Origin: Tomitella gaofuii
Lineage (GTDB): Bacteria > Actinomycetota > Actinomycetes > Mycobacteriales > Mycobacteriaceae
NCBI RefSeq assembly: GCF_014126825.1
Contig: NZ_CP059900.1
Location: 1,716,954-1,780,953, forward strand
DNA: 64,000 bases
Direction of reading: 5' to 3'
Each line of letters begins with the position of its first letter. The first letter of the stretch is position 1. Shown here piece after piece: positions 11,352 to 20,259 of this stretch. The position numbers and the translations under genes were made by a program. The notes below the pieces were generated by a model. The model was not told the origin of the DNA. It saw only the letters and a list, made by a program, of their open reading frames with translations, and did no database searches.

Positions 11352-11939
11352 GTGAACGAACCAGACAACGACCCTGCGCTCGCGGCCGATCTCGCCGTCG
11401 TCGCCGAGCAGCTCGGCCGCATTCCGCGCGGCGTGCTGGCCGTGGCGTACCGCTGCCCGGACGGCGTGCCCGCAGTGGTCCGCACGGCCCCGCGGCTCCC
11501 GGACGGCACGCCGTTCCCCACGCTGTACTACCTGACAGAGCCGCGGCTCACGGCGGCCGTGGGCAGGCTCGAATCGGCCGGGCTCATGCGGGAGATGAGC
11601 GTCAGGCTCACGCGGGATCCGGCGCTGGCCGCGGCGTACCGGTGCGCGCACGAGGACTACCTGGCCGAGCGCAACGCGCTCGAGGACCTCGGCACCGACT
11701 TCACCGGGGGCGGCATGCCCGAGCGGGTCAAGTGCCTGCACGTGCTCGCCGCCCATGCGCTGGTGCGCGGGCCCGGCACCAACCCGCTGGGCGACGAGGC
11801 GGTCGCGCTCGTCGCGGACGGTGAGCACGGGGGAGCGGTGCTGCGCGGAACCGCGGTCCCCGCCGACTGGCCGCGACTGGCGGAGCTGCCGTTCCGGGCG
11901 GGCGCCGGCGCCGCCGACGGGGCGAAGGAGGGCCGATGA
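11352..11939 (+). CDS. DUF501 family protein
   Basis: Conserved actinobacterial protein of unknown biochemical function, homologous in position and motifs to Rv1025. Typical blocks: LGRIPRGVLAVAYRCPDG, TAPRLPDGTPFPTLYYLT, and near the C-terminus ERVKCLHVLAAHALVRGPGTNPLGDEAV. The last block has a Cys and two His that could bind metal (inference). GTG 11352 is chosen because GGAGAGG lies 10 bases upstream and homologues begin about here; an ATG at 11319 would add 11 residues. The stop overlaps the next start (ATGA). Confidence 0.87.
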   Translation: MNEPDNDPALAADLAVVAEQLGRIPRGVLAVAYRCPDGVPAVVRTAPRLPDGTPFPTLYYLTEPRLTAAVGRLESAGLMREMSVRLTRDPALAAAYRCAHEDYLAERNALEDLGTDFTGGGMPERVKCLHVLAAHALVRGPGTNPLGDEAVALVADGEHGGAVLRGTAVPADWPRLAELPFRAGAGAADGAKEGR

Positions 11940-12895
11940 CGAGGGTGGCAGCCGTCGACTGCGGCACGAACTCGATCCGGCTTCTCGTCGCCGACGTCGA
12001 CGGCGGCTCCGGGGGTACTGCGGGCCCGCTCACGGACGTCGCCCGGGAGATGCGGGTGGTGCGGCTCGGCCAGGGGGTCGACGCCACCGGAGCGTTCGTG
12101 CCCGAGGCGATCGCGCGCACGCGGGCGGCCCTCGAAGAGTATGCGGGGATCATCGCGGACACCGGGGCGACGGCCGTGCGCATGGTGGCGACATCCGCGA
12201 CCCGCGACGCCGCGAACCGCGACGAGTTCTTCGACATGACCGCAGAGGTGCTGGGGGCTGTGATCCCCGGGGCTGTCGCCGAGGTCATCAGCGGCGACGA
12301 GGAGGCCGAACTCTCTTTCGCGGGCGCCGTCGGCGAGCTCGACGCGGACGGCGGGCCGTTCGCGGTGGTGGACCTGGGTGGGGGCTCCACGGAGATCGTG
12401 CTCGGCAACGGTGCGGGGGTGCACGCGGCGCGGTCGTCGGACATCGGTTGCGTCCGCGTCACCGAACGGTGCCTGCCCGGTGATCCGCCCGGCGCCGGCG
12501 AGGTGGCGGCCGCCGAAGAGTTCATCGCCGAGAGGTTCGCCGCCGCGCTCGACGTCGTGCCGGTGGAGCAGGCCCGGACGTGGGTGGGGGTCGCCGGGAC
12601 GATGACGACCATCGCTGCCATCGCGCTGGGCCTGGACCGCTATGACCCCGAGCGGATCCACTTGGCGCGCATTCCGTTCGGGCAGTTGCGGGACGTGTGC
12701 GACAGGCTCGTCGCCATGACCCGTGCGGAGCGTGCCGCGCTGCCGGTGATGCACCCGGGCCGCGTGGACGTGATCGGCGGGGGCGCGCTGATCACGCGGG
12801 CGCTGGCGACGGTGTTCGAGGAGCGCGCTGGCATCGGCGAACTCGTGGTGAGTGAACACGACATCCTCGACGGGATCGCACTGTCGATCGGTTAG
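11936..12895 (+). CDS. ppx: Ppx/GppA-family exopolyphosphatase
   Basis: ASKHA-fold phosphatase acting on polyphosphate and/or pppGpp. 319 aa, the short actinobacterial form without a C-terminal HD domain. The phosphate-1 motif is AVDCGTNSIRLLVADV at the N-terminus, and the phosphate-2 motif VVDLGGGSTEIVLG lies near 142-155; a late GVAGTMTTIAAIALG block and DVIGGGALI complete the fold. ATGA overlap with the DUF501 gene shows operon coupling. Same place as Rv1026. Whether polyphosphate or pppGpp is the main substrate cannot be decided from sequence. Confidence 0.92.
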   Translation: MTRVAAVDCGTNSIRLLVADVDGGSGGTAGPLTDVAREMRVVRLGQGVDATGAFVPEAIARTRAALEEYAGIIADTGATAVRMVATSATRDAANRDEFFDMTAEVLGAVIPGAVAEVISGDEEAELSFAGAVGELDADGGPFAVVDLGGGSTEIVLGNGAGVHAARSSDIGCVRVTERCLPGDPPGAGEVAAAEEFIAERFAAALDVVPVEQARTWVGVAGTMTTIAAIALGLDRYDPERIHLARIPFGQLRDVCDRLVAMTRAERAALPVMHPGRVDVIGGGALITRALATVFEERAGIGELVVSEHDILDGIALSIG

Positions 12896-13081
12896 AGGCG
12901 TCGGCGGGGGGCAGACGGAGCGTGCGCGGGAAGGTCGTGCTGCGCGAGAGTGCCGTGGTGAGTGGTGGGGCCCCGGCCGCTTCCCTCGGCCGGGACCGGT
13001 TCCATGATAGAACATGCATTCGGATATCGGCCAGTGCGGGGTGTGAACCTCCGGGTCCTTTTCATCTCCTGCGGAAAGAGC

Positions 13082-13115
13082 GACTGCCGCTCCCCATGTC
13101 CGGGGAGCGGCAGTC
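13082..13115. terminator. Strong hairpin, likely terminator of the eno-ppx operon
   Basis: Perfect 14-bp arms GACTGCCGCTCCCC / GGGGAGCGGCAGTC with a 6-base loop, about 190 bases after the ppx stop. No long U-tract follows. Confidence 0.6.
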
Positions 13116-13252
13116 CGTGACGAGTGTGAGCGCAGCCCGTCAGTGTCCGCCTCGCGTCGGCCGACGGCGCGGAGGCGTGCGATCGCGGGGCGGAACACCC
13201 GCCGCCCGAAGGAGTCCCGGCGGCGGGGAGACCCGCCCGCCCAGCGATAGCA

Positions 13253-13271
13253 TGAGGTTAGCCTAGCCTTC
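13253..13271. promoter_or_regulatory. IdeR/DtxR iron-box-like sequence
   Basis: TGAGGTTAGCCTAGCCTTC matches about 15 of 19 positions of the actinobacterial iron box TTAGGTTAGSCTAACCTAA, with an intact core AGGTTAGCCTA. No iron-related gene follows: the next features are the tRNA and the mobile island. It may control a gene that is now lost, or be chance. Confidence 0.4.
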
Positions 13272-13377
13272 TCTATGAGTGCAAGTCCTTTCTCCGGGCG
13301 CGGTGGTCGCGCCGTCGGAGCCCCGCCGCACGATAAGCTGCACGCGTCCCGCGGGCATCCGACGGCTGTCCGCGTGG

Positions 13378-13454
13378 GCCCCCATAGCCCAATTGGCAGA
13401 GGCGGCGGACTTAAAATCCGCGCAGTGTCGGTTCGAGTCCGACTGGGGGCACCA
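13378..13454 (+). tRNA. tRNA-Leu (anticodon UAA), CCA encoded
   Basis: Folds by eye into a full cloverleaf: 7-bp acceptor GCCCCCA / TGGGGGC, D arm, 5-bp anticodon stem GCGGA / TCCGC with loop CTTAAAA (anticodon TAA at 13412-13414), 5-bp T stem GTCGG / CCGAC with TTCGAGT loop, and genomic ACCA end. The variable loop is only 5 bases (GCAGT), whereas most leucine tRNAs have a long variable arm. The 3' half (13409-13452) recurs at 23659-23702, marking this gene as the attachment site of the island that follows. Confidence 0.93.
13409..13452 (+). repeat. Attachment-site copy inside tRNA-Leu (attL-like)
   Basis: 44-bp segment running from the anticodon loop to the first C of CCA. It matches 23659-23702 at 43 of 44 positions; the only difference is T13426 against C23676 in the variable loop. 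This is the classic mark of site-specific integration into a tRNA 3' half that restores the gene. Confidence 0.85.
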
Positions 13455-13629
13455 CGAAAGCCCAGGTCAGAGGCGATCTCGTTGGTCTGCCCTCAGCTAC
13501 CACGTCGGCCACCCCGGCATTACCCCGGCGCGTGCGGGGGGTGTGCGACACGTTTGTAGGTTCCGCCGGTTGGCGCTGCTAGCGTGAAAGTCTGGTTGTG
13601 GTAGTGGCAACCAGATGATGGAGGCAGCG

Positions 13630-14037
13630 ATGCCAGGGCCCTCACTCGAAGAGTTAGAGACGCGACGAGCACGGTTGTATGAGCAGTTGGTGCAGGTCGG
13701 AGACTTCCGCCGCGGCTCGGTCAGTGAGAATTACCGGCGCTGCGGCAAGCGGAACTGCGCCTGCGCCCGCGCGGGCCATCCCGGGCATGGTCCGCGGCTG
13801 TTGTGGACCCGGTCGGTGCCCGGCCAGGGCACCCGGGGCCGGCAACTCGCGCGCGGGGAAGTCGCCAAGGTCCGCGCGGAGTTGGCGGCCTATGAACGGT
13901 TCGCCGCGTTGACCGCGCAACTCACTGAGGTCAACGAGCTGATCTGCGAGGCGCGGCCGCCCGATACGCCGGCGCAGAGCCCGCCGGCGTCGGCAGACGC
14001 CGAAAAAGGGGGCTCGTCGACACGCTCGCCGCCGTGA
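13630..14037 (+). CDS. ISKra4-associated accessory protein (DUF6788-like)
   Basis: Small basic protein of about 135 aa encoded before the transposase in many elements of this family. It has a helical N-terminal part with a CGKRNCACARAGHPGHGPR motif (about residues 37-55) that looks like a small zinc- or nucleic-acid-binding loop, and a second helical part rich in Ala/Glu. The ATG at 13630 is preferred because GGAGG lies 5 bases upstream; ATGs at 13615 and 13618 are in frame. Its end overlaps the transposase start by 4 bases (GTGA). Its role in transposition is not established from this sequence. Confidence 0.75.
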   Translation: MPGPSLEELETRRARLYEQLVQVGDFRRGSVSENYRRCGKRNCACARAGHPGHGPRLLWTRSVPGQGTRGRQLARGEVAKVRAELAAYERFAALTAQLTEVNELICEARPPDTPAQSPPASADAEKGGSSTRSPP

Positions 14038-15398
14038 TCATCGGCGAGGTCGAGGACCTGGCGGCGCTCGCGGCCCGCCCGCTACGGCCCGCCGCCTCCG
14101 CCGACGGAGGCGGTGGCGGCACCGGTATGGCGGCGATCGAACAGGCGGTGCGCGCGGCGATGCTGCGGGTCGGGGCGGTGGTGCTCGAAGAGCTGTTGGG
14201 CGCCGACGCGGGGTATCGCGGCCCGCGGATCGACTGTGGCGGTGGGCATACCGCACGGTTTATCGGGTACCGGGACAAGTCGATCGACACGGTTGTTGGG
14301 CGGATCCGGTTGCGGCGGGCCTATTACCACTGCGCCTGCTGCGGCAGCGGTGTGGTGCCGCGGGACGCCGAGGCGGGTGTGGCCGGCCGGTCGTGTTCGC
14401 CGGGGCTGGCGGGCGCGTGTGCCCGGGCCGGGGCGGCCATGCCGTTTGCGGCGGCGGCGGCGCTGGTCGGCGATTTGGCCGGCATCGAGGTCGGGGCCAA
14501 ACGACTCGAACGTGCCGCCGAGGCGTCCGGGGCTGTGGTGGCGGCGGCCGTCGATGCCGAGGCCGCCGCGATCACGGCCGGGCGTCTGGCGGTGTTGCCG
14601 CCTCCGGGGCGACCGGACATGCTCTACATCGCCGTTGATGGCACCGGGGTTCCGATGCGTCCGGCCGAGACGGCGGGGCGGGCCGGAAAGTATCCGGACG
14701 GGCGGGCGCGGACCCGGGAGGTGAAACTGGCGTGCGTGTTCACCCAGACCGGGTGCGACCGTGACGGGAGTCCGGTCCGCGACGCCGATTCGACGAGTTA
14801 TGTGGCCACGTTCGCCCCGGCCGACCAGTTCGGCGCACTCGCCCGGGCCGAGGCCGCCCGCCGCGGCAGCGAGCATGTGCGCCAGCTCGTGGTCCTCGGT
14901 GACGGGGCGCCGTGGATCTGGAACCAGGCCACCGCCCGCTGGCCCGAAGCCACCCAGATCGTCGATCTCTACCATGCCCGGGAACACCTCTACGAGATCG
15001 CCGGGCTGCTCGCCGACACGCTCGGCGACGATCTGGAGGCGTGGACGGGCGAACGGATCGCTGAGCTCGACGCCGGGCACATCGATGCCCTCGTCGCGGC
15101 GGCACGCCGGCCCCTGGCCCGTGAGGGCAAATGCCACATCGTCGACAAGGCCCTGCCGTATTTCCAGCGCAACGCCCACCGCATGCAGTACGCCCGGTTC
15201 CGACGGCTGGGCATGTTCGTCGGTTCGGGCACCGTCGAGGCCGGCTGCAAGTCGATCATCGGGGCAAGACTCAAGCAGTCCGGGATGCGCTGGTCGATCC
15301 GCGGGGCTACCGACATCATCGCCCTGCGTTGCGCCGCGGGCAGCGGCCGGTGGGACCACGTCGGTACCCCGGACAACAACCAGATGGCCACCGCATGA
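14034..15398 (+). CDS. ISKra4-family DDE transposase
   Basis: 454 aa, apparently intact. A zinc-knuckle-like YYHCACCGSG lies near residue 100, followed by an Ala-rich helical region and an RNase H-like core: first acidic residue in YIAVDGTGVPM (near 201), second in VVLGDGAPWIWN (near 290), DLYHAREHLY (near 313), and the C-terminal FVGSGTVEAGCKSIIGARLKQSGMRWS-type block (near 393-418, here in separate pieces FVGSGTVEAGCK and LKQSGMRWS) typical of ISKra4 enzymes, with the catalytic Glu in TVEAG. GTG start overlaps the accessory gene stop. Confidence 0.88.
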   Translation: MIIGEVEDLAALAARPLRPAASADGGGGGTGMAAIEQAVRAAMLRVGAVVLEELLGADAGYRGPRIDCGGGHTARFIGYRDKSIDTVVGRIRLRRAYYHCACCGSGVVPRDAEAGVAGRSCSPGLAGACARAGAAMPFAAAAALVGDLAGIEVGAKRLERAAEASGAVVAAAVDAEAAAITAGRLAVLPPPGRPDMLYIAVDGTGVPMRPAETAGRAGKYPDGRARTREVKLACVFTQTGCDRDGSPVRDADSTSYVATFAPADQFGALARAEAARRGSEHVRQLVVLGDGAPWIWNQATARWPEATQIVDLYHAREHLYEIAGLLADTLGDDLEAWTGERIAELDAGHIDALVAAARRPLAREGKCHIVDKALPYFQRNAHRMQYARFRRLGMFVGSGTVEAGCKSIIGARLKQSGMRWSIRGATDIIALRCAAGSGRWDHVGTPDNNQMATA

Positions 15399-15446
15399 GA
15401 CCTACCCGCCAGTCACCAACAAAACTGACGCACACCCGCGTGCGGG

Positions 15447-17140
15447 GGGTGTGCGACACGTTTGTAGGTTCCGCCGGTTGGCGCTGCTAGCGTGAAAGTC
15501 TGGTTGTGGTAGTGGCAACCAGATGATGGAGGCAGCGATGCCAGGGCCCTCACTCGAAGAGTTAGAGACGCGACGAGCACGGTTGTATGAGCAGTTGGTG
15601 CAGGTCGGAGACTTCCGCCGCGGCTCGGTCAGTGAGAATTACCGGCGCTGCGGCAAGCGGAACTGCGCCTGCGCCCGCGCGGGCCATCCCGGGCATGGTC
15701 CGCGGCTGTTGTGGACCCGGTCGGTGCCCGGCCAGGGCACCCGGGGCCGGCAACTCGCGCGCGGGGAAGTCGCCAAGGTCCGCGCGGAGTTGGCGGCCTA
15801 TGAACGGTTCGCCGCGTTGACCGCGCAACTCACTGAGGTCAACGAGCTGATCTGCGAGGCGCGGCCGCCCGATACGCCGGCGCAGAGCCCGCCGGCGTCG
15901 GCAGACGCCGAAAAAGGGGGCTCGTCGACACGCTCGCCGCCGTGATCATCGGCGAGGTCGAGGACCTGGCGGCGCTCGCGGCCCGCCCGCTACGGCCCGC
16001 CGCCTCCGCCGACGGAGGCGGTGGCGGCACCGGTATGGCGGCGATCGAACAGGCGGTGCGCGCGGCGATGCTGCGGGTCGGGGCGGTGGTGCTCGAAGAG
16101 CTGTTGGGCGCCGACGCGGGGTATCGCGGCCCGCGGATCGACTGTGGCGGTGGGCATACCGCACGGTTTATCGGGTACCGGGACAAGTCGATCGACACGG
16201 TTGTTGGGCGGATCCGGTTGCGGCGGGCCTATTACCACTGCGCCTGCTGCGGCAGCGGTGTGGTGCCGCGGGACGCCGAGGCGGGTGTGGCCGGCCGGTC
16301 GTGTTCGCCGGGGCTGGCGGGCGCGTGTGCCCGGGCCGGGGCGGCCATGCCGTTTGCGGCGGCGGCGGCGCTGGTCGGCGATTTGGCCGGCATCGAGGTC
16401 GGGGCCAAACGACTCGAACGTGCCGCCGAGGCGTCCGGGGCTGTGGTGGCGGCGGCCGTCGATGCCGAGGCCGCCGCGATCACGGCCGGGCGTCTGGCGG
16501 TGTTGCCGCCTCCGGGGCGACCGGACATGCTCTACATCGCCGTTGATGGCACCGGGGTTCCGATGCGTCCGGCCGAGACGGCGGGGCGGGCCGGAAAGTA
16601 TCCGGACGGGCGGGCGCGGACCCGGGAGGTGAAACTGGCGTGCGTGTTCACCCAGACCGGGTGCGACCGTGACGGGAGTCCGGTCCGCGACGCCGATTCG
16701 ACGAGTTATGTGGCCACGTTCGCCCCGGCCGACCAGTTCGGCGCACTCGCCCGGGCCGAGGCCGCCCGCCGCGGCAGCGAGCATGTGCGCCAGCTCGTGG
16801 TCCTCGGTGACGGGGCGCCGTGGATCTGGAACCAGGCCACCGCCCGCTGGCCCGAAGCCACCCAGATCGTCGATCTCTACCATGCCCGGGAACACCTCTA
16901 CGAGATCGCCGGGCTGCTCGCCGACACGCTCGGCGACGATCTGGAGGCGTGGACGGGCGAACGGATCGCTGAGCTCGACGCCGGGCACATCGATGCCCTC
17001 GTCGCGGCGGCACGCCGGCCCCTGGCCCGTGAGGGCAAATGCCACATCGTCGACAAGGCCCTGCCGTATTTCCAGCGCAACGCCCACCGCATGCAGTACG
17101 CCCGGTTCCGACGGCTGGGCATGTTCGTCGGTTCGGGCAC
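15447..17140 (+). mobile_element. ISKra4-family insertion sequence, second tandem copy, 3' truncated
   Basis: Identical to the first copy over both proteins as far as it extends, then stops abruptly after TTCGGGCAC at 17140, where the IS3-family element begins. The missing right ~200 bases are not found after the IS3 element, so insertion was followed by deletion. Near-perfect identity implies very recent duplication, or an assembly duplication. Confidence 0.8.
15538..15945 (+). CDS. ISKra4-associated accessory protein, second copy
   Basis: Protein identical to the copy at 13630-14037, with the same CGKRNCACARAGHPGHGPR motif and the same GGAGG spacing. It overlaps the truncated transposase by 4 bases. 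Confidence 0.75.
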   Translation: MPGPSLEELETRRARLYEQLVQVGDFRRGSVSENYRRCGKRNCACARAGHPGHGPRLLWTRSVPGQGTRGRQLARGEVAKVRAELAAYERFAALTAQLTEVNELICEARPPDTPAQSPPASADAEKGGSSTRSPP

Positions 17141-17159
17141 TGAACCGTCTCGGGTTTGA
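15942..17159 (+). pseudogene. ISKra4-family transposase, C-terminally truncated
   Basis: Identical to the intact transposase through residue ~400 (FVGSGT), then replaced by five residues (EPSRV) read from the IS3 left end. It loses the catalytic Glu of TVEAG and the last ~50 residues, so it should be inactive. The insertion-sequence-derived part ends at 17140. Confidence 0.85.
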
Positions 17160-17193
17160 TGGAGGGTAGTTAACACGGAAGGACCGCTCCTCC

Positions 17194-17514
17194 ATGCCCC
17201 GCCCATCGAAGTACCCCGCCGAGCTCCGCGACCGCGCCACCCGCATGACCGTCGAGGCCCGCAAGGACCCCGAGACGCGCACCGGCGCGATCCGGCGGAT
17301 CGCCGAACAACTCGGCGTGCATCCTGAAGCCCTGCGCAACTGGGTCAAACAAGTCGAGTCCGGCCAGGCCGACCTTCCCGGCCTGGCCACGGTGTCCGAC
17401 CTGGAACGGATCCGCCAACTCGAGCAGGAGAACCGGGAGTTGCGCCGCGCCAACGACATCCTGAAGTCCGCATCGGCTTTCTTCGCGGCGGAGCCAGGTC
17501 GCCCACATCGGTGA
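17194..17514 (+). CDS. IS3-family OrfA
   Basis: 106 aa with an N-terminal helix-turn-helix (RAIRRIAEQLG-like, AIRRIAEQLGVHPEALRNWV at about 28-47) and a leucine-zipper region (LERIRQLEQENRELRRANDIL, about 69-89, given here as LEQENRELRRAN), the usual DNA-binding and dimerisation parts. It ends overlapping orfB, which lies in the -1 frame, as expected for programmed frameshifting to OrfAB. Intact, but orfB is broken, so the element cannot move by itself. Confidence 0.88.
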   Translation: MPRPSKYPAELRDRATRMTVEARKDPETRTGAIRRIAEQLGVHPEALRNWVKQVESGQADLPGLATVSDLERIRQLEQENRELRRANDILKSASAFFAAEPGRPHR

Positions 17515-17921
17515 TCGTCGCGTTCATCGACGACCACAAGCACGAGTGGGGAATCGAGCCGATCTGCAGAGTGCTCACCGAGCACGGCTGCCCGATCGCC
17601 CCCTCGACCTACTACGCCGCCAAGCAGCGCACGCCCTCGGCCCGCGCCGTACGGGACGGCGAGCTCACAGAGCTGATCATGGAGATCTACAACGACTCCA
17701 AGCAGGTGTACGGCATCCGCAAGATCCACGCCGAACTGCGCCGACGCGGCACCAAAGTCGCCCAGTGCACCGTGGAACGGCTCTGCCGCGACCTCGGGAT
17801 ACGCGGTGTCGTGCGCGGCAAGTTCCCGCGCAGGCCACGCCTCGCGCCGGAGACCGACCGGCCCGACGACCGAGTCGAGCGCGAGTTCACCGCAGACGGT
17901 CTGAACGAGCTGTGGGTCGCC

Positions 17922-17953
17922 GACATCTAATGCCGACGTCGGCATTAGATGTC
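17922..17953. repeat. 32-bp perfect palindrome at the RIT left junction
   Basis: Two 16-bp arms, GACATCTAATGCCGAC and its reverse complement, with no spacer. It begins in IS3 orfB (GACATC) and runs into the RIT left end. The right junction lacks it, so the left end carries an extra ~20 bases containing a second inverted ATGCCGAC. Confidence 0.85.
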
Positions 17954-18038
17954 CTATGCCGACCTCGGGACTATGCCGATCATCCGGGTGAGGGGGCAGG
18001 TCAGCCGGATGCTGGGAGTTGAAAGGTCGGCATAGTCA
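17948..18038 (+). repeat. RIT left inverted repeat
   Basis: 91 bp matching the reverse complement of 21245-21335 with about two mismatches. Each arm holds repeated inner motifs TATGCCGA / TCGGCATA at both ends, suggesting several recombinase-binding sites. Confidence 0.85.
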
Positions 18039-18086
18039 GGTCGTCGGGGCGACGCTTCAGGCACAGGTTGCCTGGAGGTGAGGTCA

Positions 18087-19330
18087 ATGACGCAGAGATC
18101 TGCGACGGCGCGGCCGTATGCGGACCGGGTTCCGCGGATACCGGTGGGGCCCTTGGCATCGACAGTGCTGGAGGAGTGCCGACGGTGGCTGGTGGCACAG
18201 GGGTATTCGCCGGGCTCATCGACCCCGGTGGTGAACCTGCTGGCACGCCTGAGCGTGTGGATGCAGGAGGTCGGTGCCGGGATCGACGACATCGACGAGG
18301 AGCTGCTGGACCGGTTCGTCGTCCGGGAACGATCTCGGGTGGTCGTGTGCACCACGGTGAAGTGCTCCTGGAACACGATGCGCAAGTTCTTGACCGCTGC
18401 CGGGTACCTGGCCCCGGCCCCGGGCGAGGTTGACCCGGTCACGCCGGCGCAGGTCGCGGTCACGACATGGTGCTCGTGGATGCGGTACGAGTGCGAGCTG
18501 AGCGAGCAGACCATCAATGCTCGTCGCCGTTACGCTGGCGGGCTGCTGGAGGCGATCACCGGAGCCGACGGCAGCCTGGACTGGGACAGGCTCGACACCG
18601 ACGTGGTCAATGATTACGTCGCCGGGCGTGGTCGCCCCTACGGTCAGGCGGCGCGTGTTCATATCGTCGGCGCGGTCCGCAGCCTGCTGCGTTGGGCGTT
18701 GAGCACCGGCCGTCTCGATCGGGATATCAACGCCGGGATCCTGCAGCCTGCCTTCGACCGGGCGCGGGTTGCCGAAAGGAGTGAGCAGCGAGCAGGTCGG
18801 TGCCCTGCTGGCCGTGTGCGATCCTGCCACGCCGATCGGGGCCAGGGACCGCGCGGTCATCACCGTCCTGGTCCGCCTGGGCCTGCGCGCCGGTGAAGTC
18901 GCCCGCCTGCGGCTGGAGGATATCGACTGGGCCAACGGGACAACTGAAGGTCACCGGTAAGGGCCGTGAGCACGCGCTGCCGATCCCTTGCGACGTCGGT
19001 CAGGCGCTGACGGTCTGGCTTCGGGTGCGCCCGGCCGCCCTGGACCGGGCGTGTTCGTGCGGATGCGGGCACCACGGAAGATGATGACGACCCAGGGGCT
19101 CTCCGGGATCGTCGCCCGGCTGTCCGGCCTGGCGGGGATCGACCCCATCTACGCTCATCGCCTGCGGCACACCGCGGCGATGGACGTCCTGGCCGCGCGG
19201 CGGGACCCTGACCGAGGCCAGGGAACTCCTCGGCCACGCCTACACGGTCACCACGATGTCCTACGCGAAGGTCGAGACCTGGTCTCGCTGCGCGAGCTGG
19301 CCGTCCCGTTCGGCGCAGGTGCCCCGATGA
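18087..19330 (+). pseudogene. ritA: RIT recombinase A, frameshifted
   Basis: Tyrosine recombinase whose conceptual product keeps the catalytic set: Arg in LGLRAGEVARL, His-xx-Arg in AHRLRHTAAMDVL, and downstream LLGHAYTVTTMSYAK with His and the nucleophile Tyr. The reading frame changes near 18768, 18950, 19045 and 19195, and probably again near 19280, mostly at G/C runs, with no stray in-frame stops in the joined reading. ATG 18087 has AGGTGAGG upstream. It overlaps ritB by 4 bases (ATGA). Either recent decay or local sequence errors. Confidence 0.78.
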
Positions 19331-20259
19331 CGACTCTTCGCCAGCACCTGGGCCGGTACCTGGCGCTGCGCCGCGGATCTGGGCTTCCAGCTCGACGACG
19401 TCGAACGTCAGGTCGGACTGTTCTGCACCTGGCTCGAAGCTCGTGGCCAGGTGGACACCTTCACCATCGAGGACGCGGTGACCTGGGCCCGGGCCAACCC
19501 CGAAGCGCATCCGTCGTGGTGGGCCACCCAGCTGTCGCTGGTGCGCCGCTTCGCGGCCCACCTGCACGCCAACGGTGTCGACGTGCCGGTCATCCCTCTC
19601 CGGGCTGCTGCCGGCCCGCAAGCCGCGGGCGGTGCCCTTCATCTACAGCCAGGACGACGTCGACGCCCTCCTTGTCGCCTGCGAGGCCGAGTTCACCGAC
19701 GAACGGATCGCGGCCACCGTGCGCACCGTCATCGGGCTGCTGGCGTGCACAGGCCTGCGGATCGGCGAGGCGCTGGCCCTGGGCGTCGACGACGTCGACC
19801 TCGACAACCACGTCCTGGTCGTCCAGGCCGGCAAGTCTGCCCAGCGGCTCGTGCCCGTGCACCCTCGACCATCACAGCGTTAGAGGACTACCTGGCCCTG
19901 CCGGCCCGGGTGGCCACGAATCCCGACCCCCACGGCCCGGTCTTCGTGACCGCCAAGGGCACCGGGTACGTCTACGTTTCCTTTTACGCCCTGTTCAAAC
20001 GAGCCCGCGAGGCTGCCGGCCTCCTCCCACGCGGCAGGGCCCGCCCCCGCCTGCACGACCTGAGGCACACCTTCGCCACGGCCCACATGACCGCGGCCTA
20101 CGCCACGGCCACGATCCCGAGCGGGTCCTGTCCCTGCTGGCGACCTGGCTCGGGCACTCCGACGCCGCGCACACCTACTGGTACCTGACCTCGACGGCGG
20201 ACCTGATGGCCCTGGCCGCCGGCCGACTCGAACCCGCCGACGAGAGCGAAACCTCATGA
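19327..20259 (+). pseudogene. ritB: RIT recombinase B, frameshifted
   Basis: Second tyrosine recombinase. Residues kept: TGLRIGEALAL (Arg), LHDLRHTFATAH (His-xx-Arg), WLGHSDAAHTYWYL (His and Tyr). Frame changes occur near 19375, 19605, 19865 and 20110 (+1, +1, -1, -1). The N-terminal SAM-like core-binding region is in VETQLSLVRRF-like helices around 19500. The end overlaps ritC by 4 bases. Confidence 0.78.

Larger units (their letters stand above)
12896..13377. other. Intergenic region before tRNA-Leu
   Basis: 482 bases without a convincing gene. It holds a small hairpin (CCCGGCCG / CGGCCGGG at 12972-12979 and 12987-12994), the strong terminator at 13082-13115, and an iron-box-like site at 13253-13271. 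Open frames here are either antisense to ppx or run through the tRNA and were not accepted. Confidence 0.6.
13539..15437 (+). mobile_element. ISKra4-family insertion sequence, complete copy
   Basis: 1899-bp element with imperfect terminal inverted repeats (left GGGTGTGCG, right CGCACACCC) and two overlapping genes. A 9-bp sequence GCGTGCGGG stands before it (13530-13538) and again after it (15438-15446), where it also precedes the second copy. The 1908-base offset between the copies is exactly element plus repeat. Confidence 0.8.

Noticed and set aside
11657..13198. Very long antisense frame opposite ppx and DUF501
   Set aside because: High-GC shadow: product is Arg/His/Pro-rich and the sense strand has clear conserved genes.
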